From NCBI GenBank assembly GCA_028699365.1, contig JAQVUQ010000200.1:1-5619 (forward strand): DNA of 5,619 nt, written 5' to 3'. The stretch is from UBA5359 sp028699365 [NCBI: bacterium]. Lineage in GTDB: Bacteria > UBP13 > UBA5359. The notes beneath the pieces were generated by a model, which had not been told where the DNA came from, searched no databases, and saw nothing but the letters and a program-made list of their open reading frames with translations. Positions 1 through 5,399 of this stretch are shown here, piece by piece; position 1 is the first letter of the stretch; the number at the start of each line of letters is the position of its first letter. The position numbers and the translations under genes are program-made.

Positions 1-450
1 TTGCCTTTTAAGTATATTATCGCGTAGAATAGTACTCCCATCGAATATCTTACGTCCGTTGGTAGTAAAAACATGGATTTCGTAACCGTACACCTGTGCT
101 GCTTCCGCAATCCCTTCGACTGTTCTGGCAATAGACGGGTCCGTCACAGAAAACACATTGTTAAAAACTATGCCTATATTCTTACAGTCCGAAAATGAAC
201 TGTTTGTAGATGCAAGCCCCTTGGCAATAAATGTACCTCTGCCGGGATAGCGTTCCAAATACTTCTCTTTAACTAACTCGCTGTACGCCTGTTTTACCGT
301 AGCAACACTTATACCCAGCTTCTGACCGATTTCGTGGTCGGTAGGCAACCTTGTCCCACCGATAAGAACACCGCTGGCTATTTCTTTCTTCAAGTGTTCC
401 CTTATTTGCATATAAATAGGCGTATCGTTACTGAATTCTATATCGAACAA
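1..450 (-). CDS. GntR-family transcriptional regulator with LacI-type sensor domain (N-terminal 150 residues, partial)
   Basis: The gene reads leftward from a TTG start and runs off the window edge with no stop, so 150 residues are visible. Residues about 8-76 form a GntR winged helix: the PIYMQI opening, then LPTDHEIGQKLGIS, TVKQAYSELV and the wing motif PGRGTFIA. After a linker, residues 91-132 (NIGIVFNNV, then DPSIARTVEGIAEAAQVYGY) match the start of a LacI/periplasmic-binding-protein effector domain. This GntR-LacI (AraR-like) architecture is common in Firmicutes regulators of sugar-use operons, which usually bind DNA as dimers and release it on binding a sugar. The TTG start is chosen because an AAAGGTGAT ribosome binding site sits 6 nt upstream and homology begins at once. 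The gene is downstream of the sialidase-like gene with its own promoter. That promoter nearly duplicates the one before the glycosidase, so it probably controls both. The effector sugar cannot be read from the sequence. Confidence 0.92.
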   Translation of the reverse strand, partial: MFDIEFSNDTPIYMQIREHLKKEIASGVLIGGTRLPTDHEIGQKLGISVATVKQAYSELVKEKYLERYPGRGTFIAKGLASTNSSFSDCKNIGIVFNNVFSVTDPSIARTVEGIAEAAQVYGYEIHVFTTNGRKIFDGSTILRDNILKRQ

Positions 451-456
451 CCGAAT

Positions 457-465
457 ATCACCTTT
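457..465 (-). promoter_or_regulatory. Ribosome binding site fixing the TTG start of the GntR regulator
   Basis: On the minus strand this reads AAAGGTGAT, a strong Shine-Dalgarno match, with 6 nt between it and the TTG at 448-450. No ATG or GTG in the same frame competes near this point, so the site supports the uncommon TTG start. Confidence 0.75.
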
Positions 466-477
466 TCGTTTAGTCGT

Positions 478-540
478 ATTATTAGCAGGTTTAGATGGTT
501 CATAATATTAGTATTCTACAGCCGTTTCAAGATTCCTCTT
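478..540 (-). repeat. Promoter-operator cassette, copy A (upstream of the GntR regulator)
   Basis: This 63-bp stretch recurs without gaps at 3808-3870, with 55 of 63 positions identical. The first 27 bp on the plus strand (478-504) are identical in both copies. They cover the downstream part of the -10 box, the expected transcription start and the start of the leader. The remainder (the 17-bp spacer and the -35 region) carries all eight differences. That pattern suggests the identical block is a protein-binding site. It holds no clean palindrome; on the minus strand it has two AACC motifs 9 bp apart (inside GAACCATCTAAACC). The likely ligand is the GntR regulator encoded just downstream, which would then be autoregulated. 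The repeat is seen directly; the operator role is inference. Confidence 0.8.
502..530 (-). promoter_or_regulatory. Sigma-A promoter of the GntR regulator gene
   Basis: On the minus strand, TTGAAA (525-530) and TATTAT (502-507) are separated by exactly 17 bp. Transcription would start near position 495, about 45 nt before the TTG codon. The equivalent promoter before the glycosidase keeps the same spacing, which raises confidence in both. Confidence 0.75.
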
Positions 541-623
541 ATTTCCCAAAAATTTTATACATTACTGTCAAAGATTAGATCAATTATAGGCTTATTTGCA
601 TTATCCGGTAAGATTGCAATCCG

Positions 624-1733
624 TTACACATCCTCCAGCCATTTTTCATCAAATATAACCATATCCAGATCGCTGGTGTTAGGGTAAACAGCACGGTAAT
701 GGCTGACACCCAGCAGGATGCGTCCGTCATCCAGTTGGATCAGGCCATGATTGCTCAACTGATTGTTACCGGTTTCATCGGCGATGAGGTGTGGTTTACT
801 CCAAGTGCCGCCACCGTCACGAGAAACAGCAGCTACCAACGGATGTCGCGGATACTGAGTGACGGAAGAAACATTGTTCCATACTACCAGCAGGTTACCG
901 CTTTGCAATTTGATCATCCGCACCATGGACTCGGGTGCCGCCAGCGACGAGGGTATAGGCTTGCTCCAAGTATCCCCGCCACCAGTTGAAACAGTCTGGT
1001 ATACAAAGCCGCCCTTGGTGCGGAAGAGGCAAAAGAGCCTGTTCGGCTCGGTCTCCACTATCTGAGGTTCCATGACCCCACGCAAAGTATCCACTGTAAT
1101 CTCGCCACTCCGTTTCCAGTTGTATCCGCCATCTTCGGACAGCAAACAGGCTGCAGTGTAATGTTCACCATCCCGTGCTGGATCCCGGAAATAAAAGACA
1201 GCCACGACGCACCCGTTTTGCAACTGGATCAATTCACTTATGGTGCCATAGAAGCCAATTTCTGGTAACTCCCGCCCACCGGTCATAAGCCGGTAAGGCA
1301 GTTCATCCCCATATTCGAAGGTTCTGCCGCCATCAAAAGAACGCCTGATGAAGAGATGTGTCCGCCCCCTGGTGTATTTACCCTCCTCCACTTTTATATA
1401 ATTGGTCGACTTGAAGATCATTAGCACGTTATCACTCTTTTGTAGAGGCAGCATTAACAGGTCGGACACCTGGCCGACTGAATAATCCGCCATGAAGACT
1501 TGTGGATCAGACCATGTCAATCCATGATCCCTGGATACTGAATAGAGCCTAACGGCATTGTCCGAGGTTTCTTTGTAATCATAGGCATGCCAGTGCACTA
1601 TGACATCACCATTAGGGAATTGATAAAATATCGGCCCTTGGTGGTAATCCGCTCCAATGCCACCACGGATAAATTGAGAGTAATTCAGTTCTCCCGGTGT
1701 GTAAATCATCGGCACTATATGCGCAATTTTCAC
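624..1733 (-). CDS. Sialidase-like BNR/Asp-box repeat protein (six-bladed beta-propeller), 369 aa
   Basis: The protein has five Asp-box motifs (S-x-D-x-G-x-T-W): residues 67-74 (SRDHGLTW), 132-139 (SFDGGRTF), 199-206 (SEDGGYNW), 249-256 (STGGGDTW, with the Asp replaced by Gly) and 304-311 (SRDGGGTW). They mark the blades of a sialidase-fold propeller. Other family features are an early FIRGG arginine (R23), E222 in GVMEPQIVE, R238 in LFRTKGG, and the C-terminal NHGLIQLDDGRIL segment. Known members cleave sialic acid or other sugars (GH33 and relatives), but many BNR proteins of this size have other or unknown substrates, so neuraminidase activity is not established. There is no signal peptide or membrane segment, which suggests a cytoplasmic protein. 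The GTG start follows an in-frame TGA two codons upstream and has a GGGG-type ribosome binding site about 8 nt away; Met9 is the alternative. It lies 110 bp after the glycosidase, probably in the same operon. Confidence 0.85.
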   Translation of the reverse strand: MKIAHIVPMIYTPGELNYSQFIRGGIGADYHQGPIFYQFPNGDVIVHWHAYDYKETSDNAVRLYSVSRDHGLTWSDPQVFMADYSVGQVSDLLMLPLQKSDNVLMIFKSTNYIKVEEGKYTRGRTHLFIRRSFDGGRTFEYGDELPYRLMTGGRELPEIGFYGTISELIQLQNGCVVAVFYFRDPARDGEHYTAACLLSEDGGYNWKRSGEITVDTLRGVMEPQIVETEPNRLFCLFRTKGGFVYQTVSTGGGDTWSKPIPSSLAAPESMVRMIKLQSGNLLVVWNNVSSVTQYPRHPLVAAVSRDGGGTWSKPHLIADETGNNQLSNHGLIQLDDGRILLGVSHYRAVYPNTSDLDMVIFDEKWLEDV

Positions 1734-1843
1734 AGTTCATACCCCATATAATATATTACCATCTCATGTTGCCTCTATTCACGGTTTTTAGTTTATCAGC
1801 CGTCTTGCAAGCTGCCTTCCAGGCCATCCACCCATGTCCGGTT

Positions 1844-3667
1844 TCATTTGGCTAACGAACTTAGCTTATCCCGGTAAGCATCCCAATCTTGCCGAATCAA
1901 GCTGTACTCATCGTCGTTTAGATGCCTGATTAAAGGCAGACAGAAATCGCGACGCTGCATAAGCCATTCCGCCTGATAAATACACGGCACCCCTATATCC
2001 GACTGAACGGCGGTTATATCTTTATATGGCAGGATATAATTGTTTCGTTGCGCACCGCCGGTATCTATAGCCACCTGCGGCATAACTATACGTTGTAATC
2101 GCGCCCTGAAACGATTGGCTGATACCGTATCGCCACGCACCGTATAAAGATCACCCGTCCGAGCCATATCGCACAGATCGGCAAAGTAGGGGAATGCCGT
2201 GAATTGCCCGACGACACAATCCGGCTTGGCCTTCCTGGCTTCAAAGTAAAGAAGCTCCAGAAGCGCCCGGCACAGTTCAAAACCGGATAATCCTCCATAA
2301 GTTTCAAGCGTCCGGCCACCAGGGGTTGCCGTCATACCGTCAACCTTAATTCCGTCAGCGTTATAGCAATCTTGAGCATCAGAAAGCATACGGTGAATAT
2401 AGCCGGAGAGACGCTGACGATACGCCGGATTTGTCGGATCTACGGCCGTCGGCTTACCCTCGAGGCGCAGACATTCCTCATCCGGGATGCCCGCACGGGT
2501 CCAGGCATTAATCCAGAGAATTACCCTGATACCCTGTTGATGACATCCATCGATAAAACCGCGTAAATCCGGAAATTTTTTCGGATTTACGATGTGTTCT
2601 CCCATACTCTTTTGCCACATAGCATCAATAATAATGCTGCCGGGGTATATGCCGTTCTCTGCCAACCGTGACAGCCAATGCAGGCAATTGGCCTGAGTGC
2701 ATTCATCAACGGAGGCCTGACTGCTCTCTGCAGCCTCCAGCGTCTGAGTAGTTTGCTGAAAACCATGTTTTCCTCTACCTAAAGCCCCCTGATCATGCCA
2801 GGTACAATAAACCGGCTGGTATGTCCAGTTCTCATACGGATATTCTCTGGCTACAGTGCCGCCGTAGTCTTCGAGTAGACGAACATATTTCTCGACGGCC
2901 TGAAAACGGTTATCCGCTATCTGCAGGACCAGACGCGGCGTATTCCAGACTCCGGTTACCTGCTGGTGTCCCTGATAATCCAGAGATAGCGCTTGTGTCC
3001 CTACCATAAACTTTTCGACCCGCTGCCTGGCTTGCTCAGGCAGGTAATTTATCTCATAAGCGTAGAAATTGTATTCGCCCGGCCTGGCCAGAATGCCTGC
3101 CCCCAGACAAGGACCGTTGTCACCTTCATGAAAAACATAGCACAGCGGTGCCCCATGCAAGGCAAAAGCCCGTAAACAGGCACGAGAATGGGTATCGTTG
3201 CCGGCGGCAATGGTGGTATATTCGCTGATATGAAACTCCTGTTTCTCGATGAAATTAGGCATAGGAGTAAAAAATTGCGTAAAGCCAGGTATAGAGGCCA
3301 ACTCCTGTCCGGTAAGCGCACCTCGGAAGTAGTATACCCTGTCGATATCGCCTTGACCGTAGACTTCAGACCAGTATTCGATCCTATCTTCAAAGAAGAG
3401 ATAGTGATGATATTTCCTCTGCCAGAGAGAAGAATACGAGATAATCCTTATATGCACGGTTCCATCATTACCGGCTACGATTTTTATATCAGGAGCCTGT
3501 TCCGACCCGTCCTCGGCATCTATCGTATCTATAGCGCTCAGCAGAGACATCCCATAGTAAAACGATTTGCCGACCTTTAAAAGGGCGATTAATTTATCGG
3601 GCAGAAATTCCACTTCATAGCCCTTACTCGTGACGGTTATACGGTTTTTATCTTTACATACTTGCAT
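1844..3667 (-). CDS. TIM-barrel glycoside hydrolase of the GH31/GH36 (clan GH-D) type, 607 aa
   Basis: Residues 1 to about 245 look like an N-terminal beta-sandwich, and about 280-600 form an alpha-galactosidase/alpha-glucosidase-like TIM barrel. Visible barrel motifs are IIIDAMW (D348), RVILWINAW (380-389), AVDPTNPAY (D410), DGIKVDG with D443 as the expected nucleophile, ARTGD with D506 as the likely acid/base, and AIDTGG (533-538). Clan GH-D enzymes are retaining exo-alpha-glycosidases; which sugar is cut cannot be told here. The chain stops soon after the barrel, so the C-terminal beta domain usual in GH31 and GH36 seems short or absent. There is no signal peptide, suggesting action on an imported oligosaccharide. 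The ATG at 3665-3667 follows an AAAGGA site at a long 13-nt spacing. The gene is first in the minus-strand operon, behind the cassette promoter and a short leader ORF, and is followed by the sialidase-like gene. The family placement is firm; the exact family is not. Confidence 0.8.
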   Translation of the reverse strand: MQVCKDKNRITVTSKGYEVEFLPDKLIALLKVGKSFYYGMSLLSAIDTIDAEDGSEQAPDIKIVAGNDGTVHIRIISYSSLWQRKYHHYLFFEDRIEYWSEVYGQGDIDRVYYFRGALTGQELASIPGFTQFFTPMPNFIEKQEFHISEYTTIAAGNDTHSRACLRAFALHGAPLCYVFHEGDNGPCLGAGILARPGEYNFYAYEINYLPEQARQRVEKFMVGTQALSLDYQGHQQVTGVWNTPRLVLQIADNRFQAVEKYVRLLEDYGGTVAREYPYENWTYQPVYCTWHDQGALGRGKHGFQQTTQTLEAAESSQASVDECTQANCLHWLSRLAENGIYPGSIIIDAMWQKSMGEHIVNPKKFPDLRGFIDGCHQQGIRVILWINAWTRAGIPDEECLRLEGKPTAVDPTNPAYRQRLSGYIHRMLSDAQDCYNADGIKVDGMTATPGGRTLETYGGLSGFELCRALLELLYFEARKAKPDCVVGQFTAFPYFADLCDMARTGDLYTVRGDTVSANRFRARLQRIVMPQVAIDTGGAQRNNYILPYKDITAVQSDIGVPCIYQAEWLMQRRDFCLPLIRHLNDDEYSLIRQDWDAYRDKLSSLAK

Positions 3668-3697
3668 TGTAAATGCTCTTTCCTTTATCTTCTTAGC

Positions 3698-3760
3698 CTA
3701 ATTACCGGCAACAGTTCTGTTGGTTAAGAGTGATAACATCATGGCTAATCCTTTAGACAT
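3698..3760 (-). CDS. Short leader ORF (20 codons) upstream of the glycosidase
   Basis: A 20-residue ORF (MSKGLAMMLSLLTNRTVAGN) starts with ATG at 3758-3760 and stops with TAG at 3698-3700. Its GGGAGG ribosome binding site (3769-3774) is 8 nt from the ATG, clearly stronger and better spaced than the site of the glycosidase itself. The stop lies 30 nt before the glycosidase ATG, and the whole ORF falls inside the predicted 5' leader. It resembles no peptide I recognise. It may be a translated leader that couples to or tunes glycosidase expression, or the 5' stub of a deleted gene that once opened the operon. It has no run of one amino acid as in amino-acid attenuators. The ORF and its ribosome binding site are seen; expression and role are inference. 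Confidence 0.45.
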   Translation of the reverse strand: MSKGLAMMLSLLTNRTVAGN

Positions 3761-3807
3761 CTACCAGACCTCCCAACGACCCAATATAACCCTCTATATT
3801 TAGCTGC

Positions 3808-3870
3808 ATTATTAGCAGGTTTAGATGGTTCATAGTAATAGTATTCCACACTCTTTTTAATATTCCTCTT
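3808..3870 (-). repeat. Promoter-operator cassette, copy B (upstream of the glycosidase operon)
   Basis: This is the second copy of the 63-bp cassette found at 478-540 (55/63 identical, ungapped). The 27-bp block at 3808-3834, over the predicted transcription start, is identical to 478-504. In both places the cassette faces a minus-strand gene: here the leader ORF, glycosidase and sialidase-like gene. The likely meaning is a common operator for one regulator. Confidence 0.8.
3832..3860 (-). promoter_or_regulatory. Sigma-A promoter of the glycosidase/sialidase-like operon
   Basis: On the minus strand, TTAAAA (3855-3860) and TACTAT (3832-3837) are 17 bp apart, the same geometry as the regulator promoter. 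The -35 box is weaker than TTGAAA in copy A, as expected for a promoter needing activation or giving modest basal output. The transcript would have a leader of about 155 nt before the glycosidase ATG, containing the 20-codon ORF. Confidence 0.7.
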
Positions 3871-3898
3871 TTTCTACATCATCTTTTTTATTTTTGTA

Positions 3899-4110
3899 CT
3901 AATCCCCGCTCTGCCGGAAACGGTTGGGGGTCATGCCGGTGTGCTTCTTGAAGACTTTGCTGAAGTAGTATCCCACATCCTGGGCCACCTGGGTTATGCT
4001 GCGTGCAGTCTCCTTCAGCATCTGCTTGGCCTTCTCTATGCGGACGCCGGTAAGACATTCCACCAGCGTGCTGTCCATCTGCTGCTTGAAGAGATGGCTC
4101 AGGTAGAACG
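3899..4110. repeat. Direct repeat, left copy (araC 3' end)
   Basis: These 212 bp match 5396-5619 (224 bp) with seven substitutions and one 12-bp gap, in the same orientation. The left boundary of the match is the araC stop codon in both copies, with unrelated sequence beyond. The right end of the match is unknown because the other copy leaves the window. Recombination between the copies would delete about 1.5 kb carrying the whole AbiE-type module. Confidence 0.92.
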
Positions 4111-4138
4111 GGCTGAGGTGCACTGCTTTGGCGATCAA
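3899..4138 (-). pseudogene. araC-type regulator, 3' fragment with a 4-residue deletion in the recognition helix
   Basis: The reading frame encodes the C-terminal AraC/XylS DNA-binding domain: first helix-turn-helix IAKAVHLSPFYLSHLFKQQ, then the LTGVRIEKAKQMLKET linker and the second HTH ending VFKKHTGMTPNRFR. Similarity stops near the TTG at 4136-4138 and an in-frame TAG lies a few codons further upstream, so the sensor domain and natural start are absent. Compared with the right-hand copy (5396-5619), 12 bp are missing. GYYDSSYFSK becomes GYYFSK, removing four residues at the start of the second recognition helix, the most conserved part of the family. The deletion spans two GTAG repeats, as in replication slippage. 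Apart from this, 205 of 212 aligned bases match. With no promoter, no sensor and a damaged helix, it is probably a dead remnant of an araC gene that sat directly upstream of the glycosidase operon. Confidence 0.85.
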
Positions 4139-4155
4139 TACAGCATACTATGCCC

Positions 4156-4184
4156 TTGATATTTTAAAGCCAAAAAGTTATTAT
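4156..4184 (+). promoter_or_regulatory. Promoter of the AbiE-type antitoxin-toxin pair
   Basis: TTGATA (4156-4161) and TATTAT (4179-4184) are exactly 17 bp apart on the plus strand, with an AT-rich spacer. The expected start near 4191 gives a leader of about 45 nt to the antitoxin ATG. The promoter begins within about 20 bp of the araC fragment junction, so it came in with the toxin-antitoxin module. Confidence 0.7.
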
Positions 4185-4223
4185 ATATGCATATTATTGA
4201 TATATTTATCACGTAATAATAAC
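4177..4223 (+). promoter_or_regulatory. Candidate autoregulatory operator: inverted repeat and palindrome at the AbiE promoter
   Basis: GTTATTAT (4177-4184) and ATAATAAC (4216-4223) are perfect 8-bp inverted arms 31 bp apart; the left arm overlaps the -10 box. Between them ATATGCATAT (4185-4194) is a perfect 10-bp palindrome at the predicted transcription start. AbiEi-type antitoxins are known to repress their own operon through inverted repeats in the promoter, which is the reason for this call. The region is very AT-rich, so short palindromes may also arise by chance. Confidence 0.4.
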
Positions 4224-4236
4224 AAAGGTGGTTGAA

Positions 4237-4896
4237 ATGACACAGCCCGGATATAAACAGTATATCATAGACAATATCCACCGCTTTCCTTTTGGCTTGC
4301 CCATCTATACAAATGACATCGCCAACGACTTTGCCGGGCAATTTGAAGTTGACGTCAAGGAAGCGAAAGCGCTTGTAAATGTATACCTCAAAAGGATTGC
4401 AGACAACGGTGACCTAAAAAGATATTGCAAGGGTATCTACTACAGGGCACAAGAGACCCCCTTTGGAGAAACCAGGCTCAATCCCGCTCATATCATTAGC
4501 GATACTTACCTTCAGAAAAATGGTGTAGTTATCGGCTATGAAACCGGAGCATCTTTTTTAAATCGGATAGGGCTTACTACACAAATCGCCAAATACAAGC
4601 ACTACGCAACTAATGCTTTCAAGCAAAACGGCAGCAGAGTTGACAAGAAGTTGAATGCGGTGATCAGGAGACCGCCGGCAACGGTTACGGAAGAAAATCA
4701 TCAGTATTTACAACTTTTGGATGCCATTGCCAATAAAGATCACGTGCCTATTGATGCTCACCACCCTGAAACGTTCTTTCTTGATTACATAAGAAAGAAC
4801 GGGCTGGATTTTGCAAAGCTTGTGGCTTATGGAAGCAAATACTATAAAAAGGAGATGCTGCTGCGAATCGGCGAAATCGCAGCAAGTGAACTGTGA
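4237..4896 (+). CDS. AbiEi-like antitoxin / transcriptional regulator (DUF6088-type), 219 aa
   Basis: The protein matches the AbiEi-like/DUF6088 antitoxin group of type IV toxin-antitoxin systems. Residues 1 to about 70 form a winged helix ending in the family's wing signature, YLKRIADNGDLKRYCKGIYYR with the GIYYR element near 66-70. A second domain follows, with GYETGASFLNRIGLTTQ (about 100-116) and a charged C-terminal helix region. In studied AbiE systems this protein represses its own operon and counters the AbiEii nucleotidyltransferase without stable complex formation. The start is ATG 4237 because AAAGGTGG (4224-4231) lies 5 nt upstream; the in-frame GTG at 4228 is inside that site and is unlikely. 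The stop overlaps the toxin start as TGATG, giving translational coupling. The gene appears complete with its own promoter. GC content is visibly lower than in the flanking araC copies, consistent with separate origin. Confidence 0.82.
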   Translation: MTQPGYKQYIIDNIHRFPFGLPIYTNDIANDFAGQFEVDVKEAKALVNVYLKRIADNGDLKRYCKGIYYRAQETPFGETRLNPAHIISDTYLQKNGVVIGYETGASFLNRIGLTTQIAKYKHYATNAFKQNGSRVDKKLNAVIRRPPATVTEENHQYLQLLDAIANKDHVPIDAHHPETFFLDYIRKNGLDFAKLVAYGSKYYKKEMLLRIGEIAASEL

Positions 4897-5399
4897 TGAA
4901 GCTTCATTCAGATTCATCGGCACTTGAGACTCTGCTGCTGGATATCTCTAGCAGAACCGGCATTAGAGCTGATATCATTGAGAAAGACTATTATGTTACT
5001 CTCATATTAAAAGAACTTGCCGACAAGCAAAAGGATATTCCTGCATATTTCAAAGGCGGTACGGCACTCTATAAAGCTCTTGGCAGTATAAGACGATTTT
5101 CAGAAGATATCGATTTGACGGTATCAGTAACGGATTGTTCCAATAGTCAGGCTAAAAAGAGATTGGAAGAGAAACTAAGAATCGGTAGTGAGCTTGCTGA
5201 CAAGCCAATCAACCAATTCAGCTATTTGCATACAGGAACGAACAATGAGCAGTTCATCAAAGAATTCATGCGGATGCAGGAAATATATGTTTTCAACGAT
5301 GCGCATACAATTACAGTGAGCGAACTGCAAAAAACCGTTGAGACGCTATATACAGTCTTTAATAACTTTGGCAGTATTATGAATAGCTACCTCCCTTAA
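4896..5399 (+). CDS. AbiEii/AbiGii-family nucleotidyltransferase toxin, probably 3'-truncated (167 aa)
   Basis: The N-terminal half carries the family hallmarks: EKDYYVTLILKEL (about 29-41), FKGGTALYK with the nucleotidyltransferase GGT at 54-56, and RFSEDIDL (67-74) with the metal-binding Asp pair D71 and D73. AbiEii toxins are thought to act as GTP-dependent nucleotidyltransferases that arrest growth during phage infection. Family members are usually about 250-300 residues, so roughly 100 are missing, including the later conserved lysine/arginine motifs; nothing after about residue 105 is recognisable. The stop is made at the junction with the right araC copy: TAA at 5397-5399 overlaps the araC stop read on the other strand. 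Rearrangement therefore probably cut off the 3' end. The ATG at 4896-4898 overlaps the antitoxin stop; the upstream ribosome binding site is weak, so translation probably depends on coupling. The product is likely inactive. Confidence 0.8.
   Translation: MKLHSDSSALETLLLDISSRTGIRADIIEKDYYVTLILKELADKQKDIPAYFKGGTALYKALGSIRRFSEDIDLTVSVTDCSNSQAKKRLEEKLRIGSELADKPINQFSYLHTGTNNEQFIKEFMRMQEIYVFNDAHTITVSELQKTVETLYTVFNNFGSIMNSYLP

Noticed and set aside
519-533. Possible catabolite-repression (cre) site near TTGAAACGGCTGTA
   Set aside because: The spacing between the TG and CG elements is one base too short for the cre consensus, and the equivalent position in the second cassette does not resemble cre at all.
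334-687. Plus-strand open frame of 117 codons across the GntR start and intergenic region
   Set aside because: It runs antisense through the real GntR N-terminus and its promoter, has no ribosome binding site, and its translation resembles no protein family.
1734-1843. Possible intrinsic terminator or separate promoter between the glycosidase and the sialidase-like gene
   Set aside because: Only a weak 4-bp stem with a 10-nt loop and no following T-run is visible, and no convincing -35/-10 pair with good spacing was found. Read-through in one operon is the simpler view.
3188-3580. Plus-strand open frame of 130 codons inside the glycosidase
   Set aside because: It is antisense to the well-supported 607-aa glycosidase, has no ribosome binding site or recognisable domain, and is explained by codon bias of the real gene.
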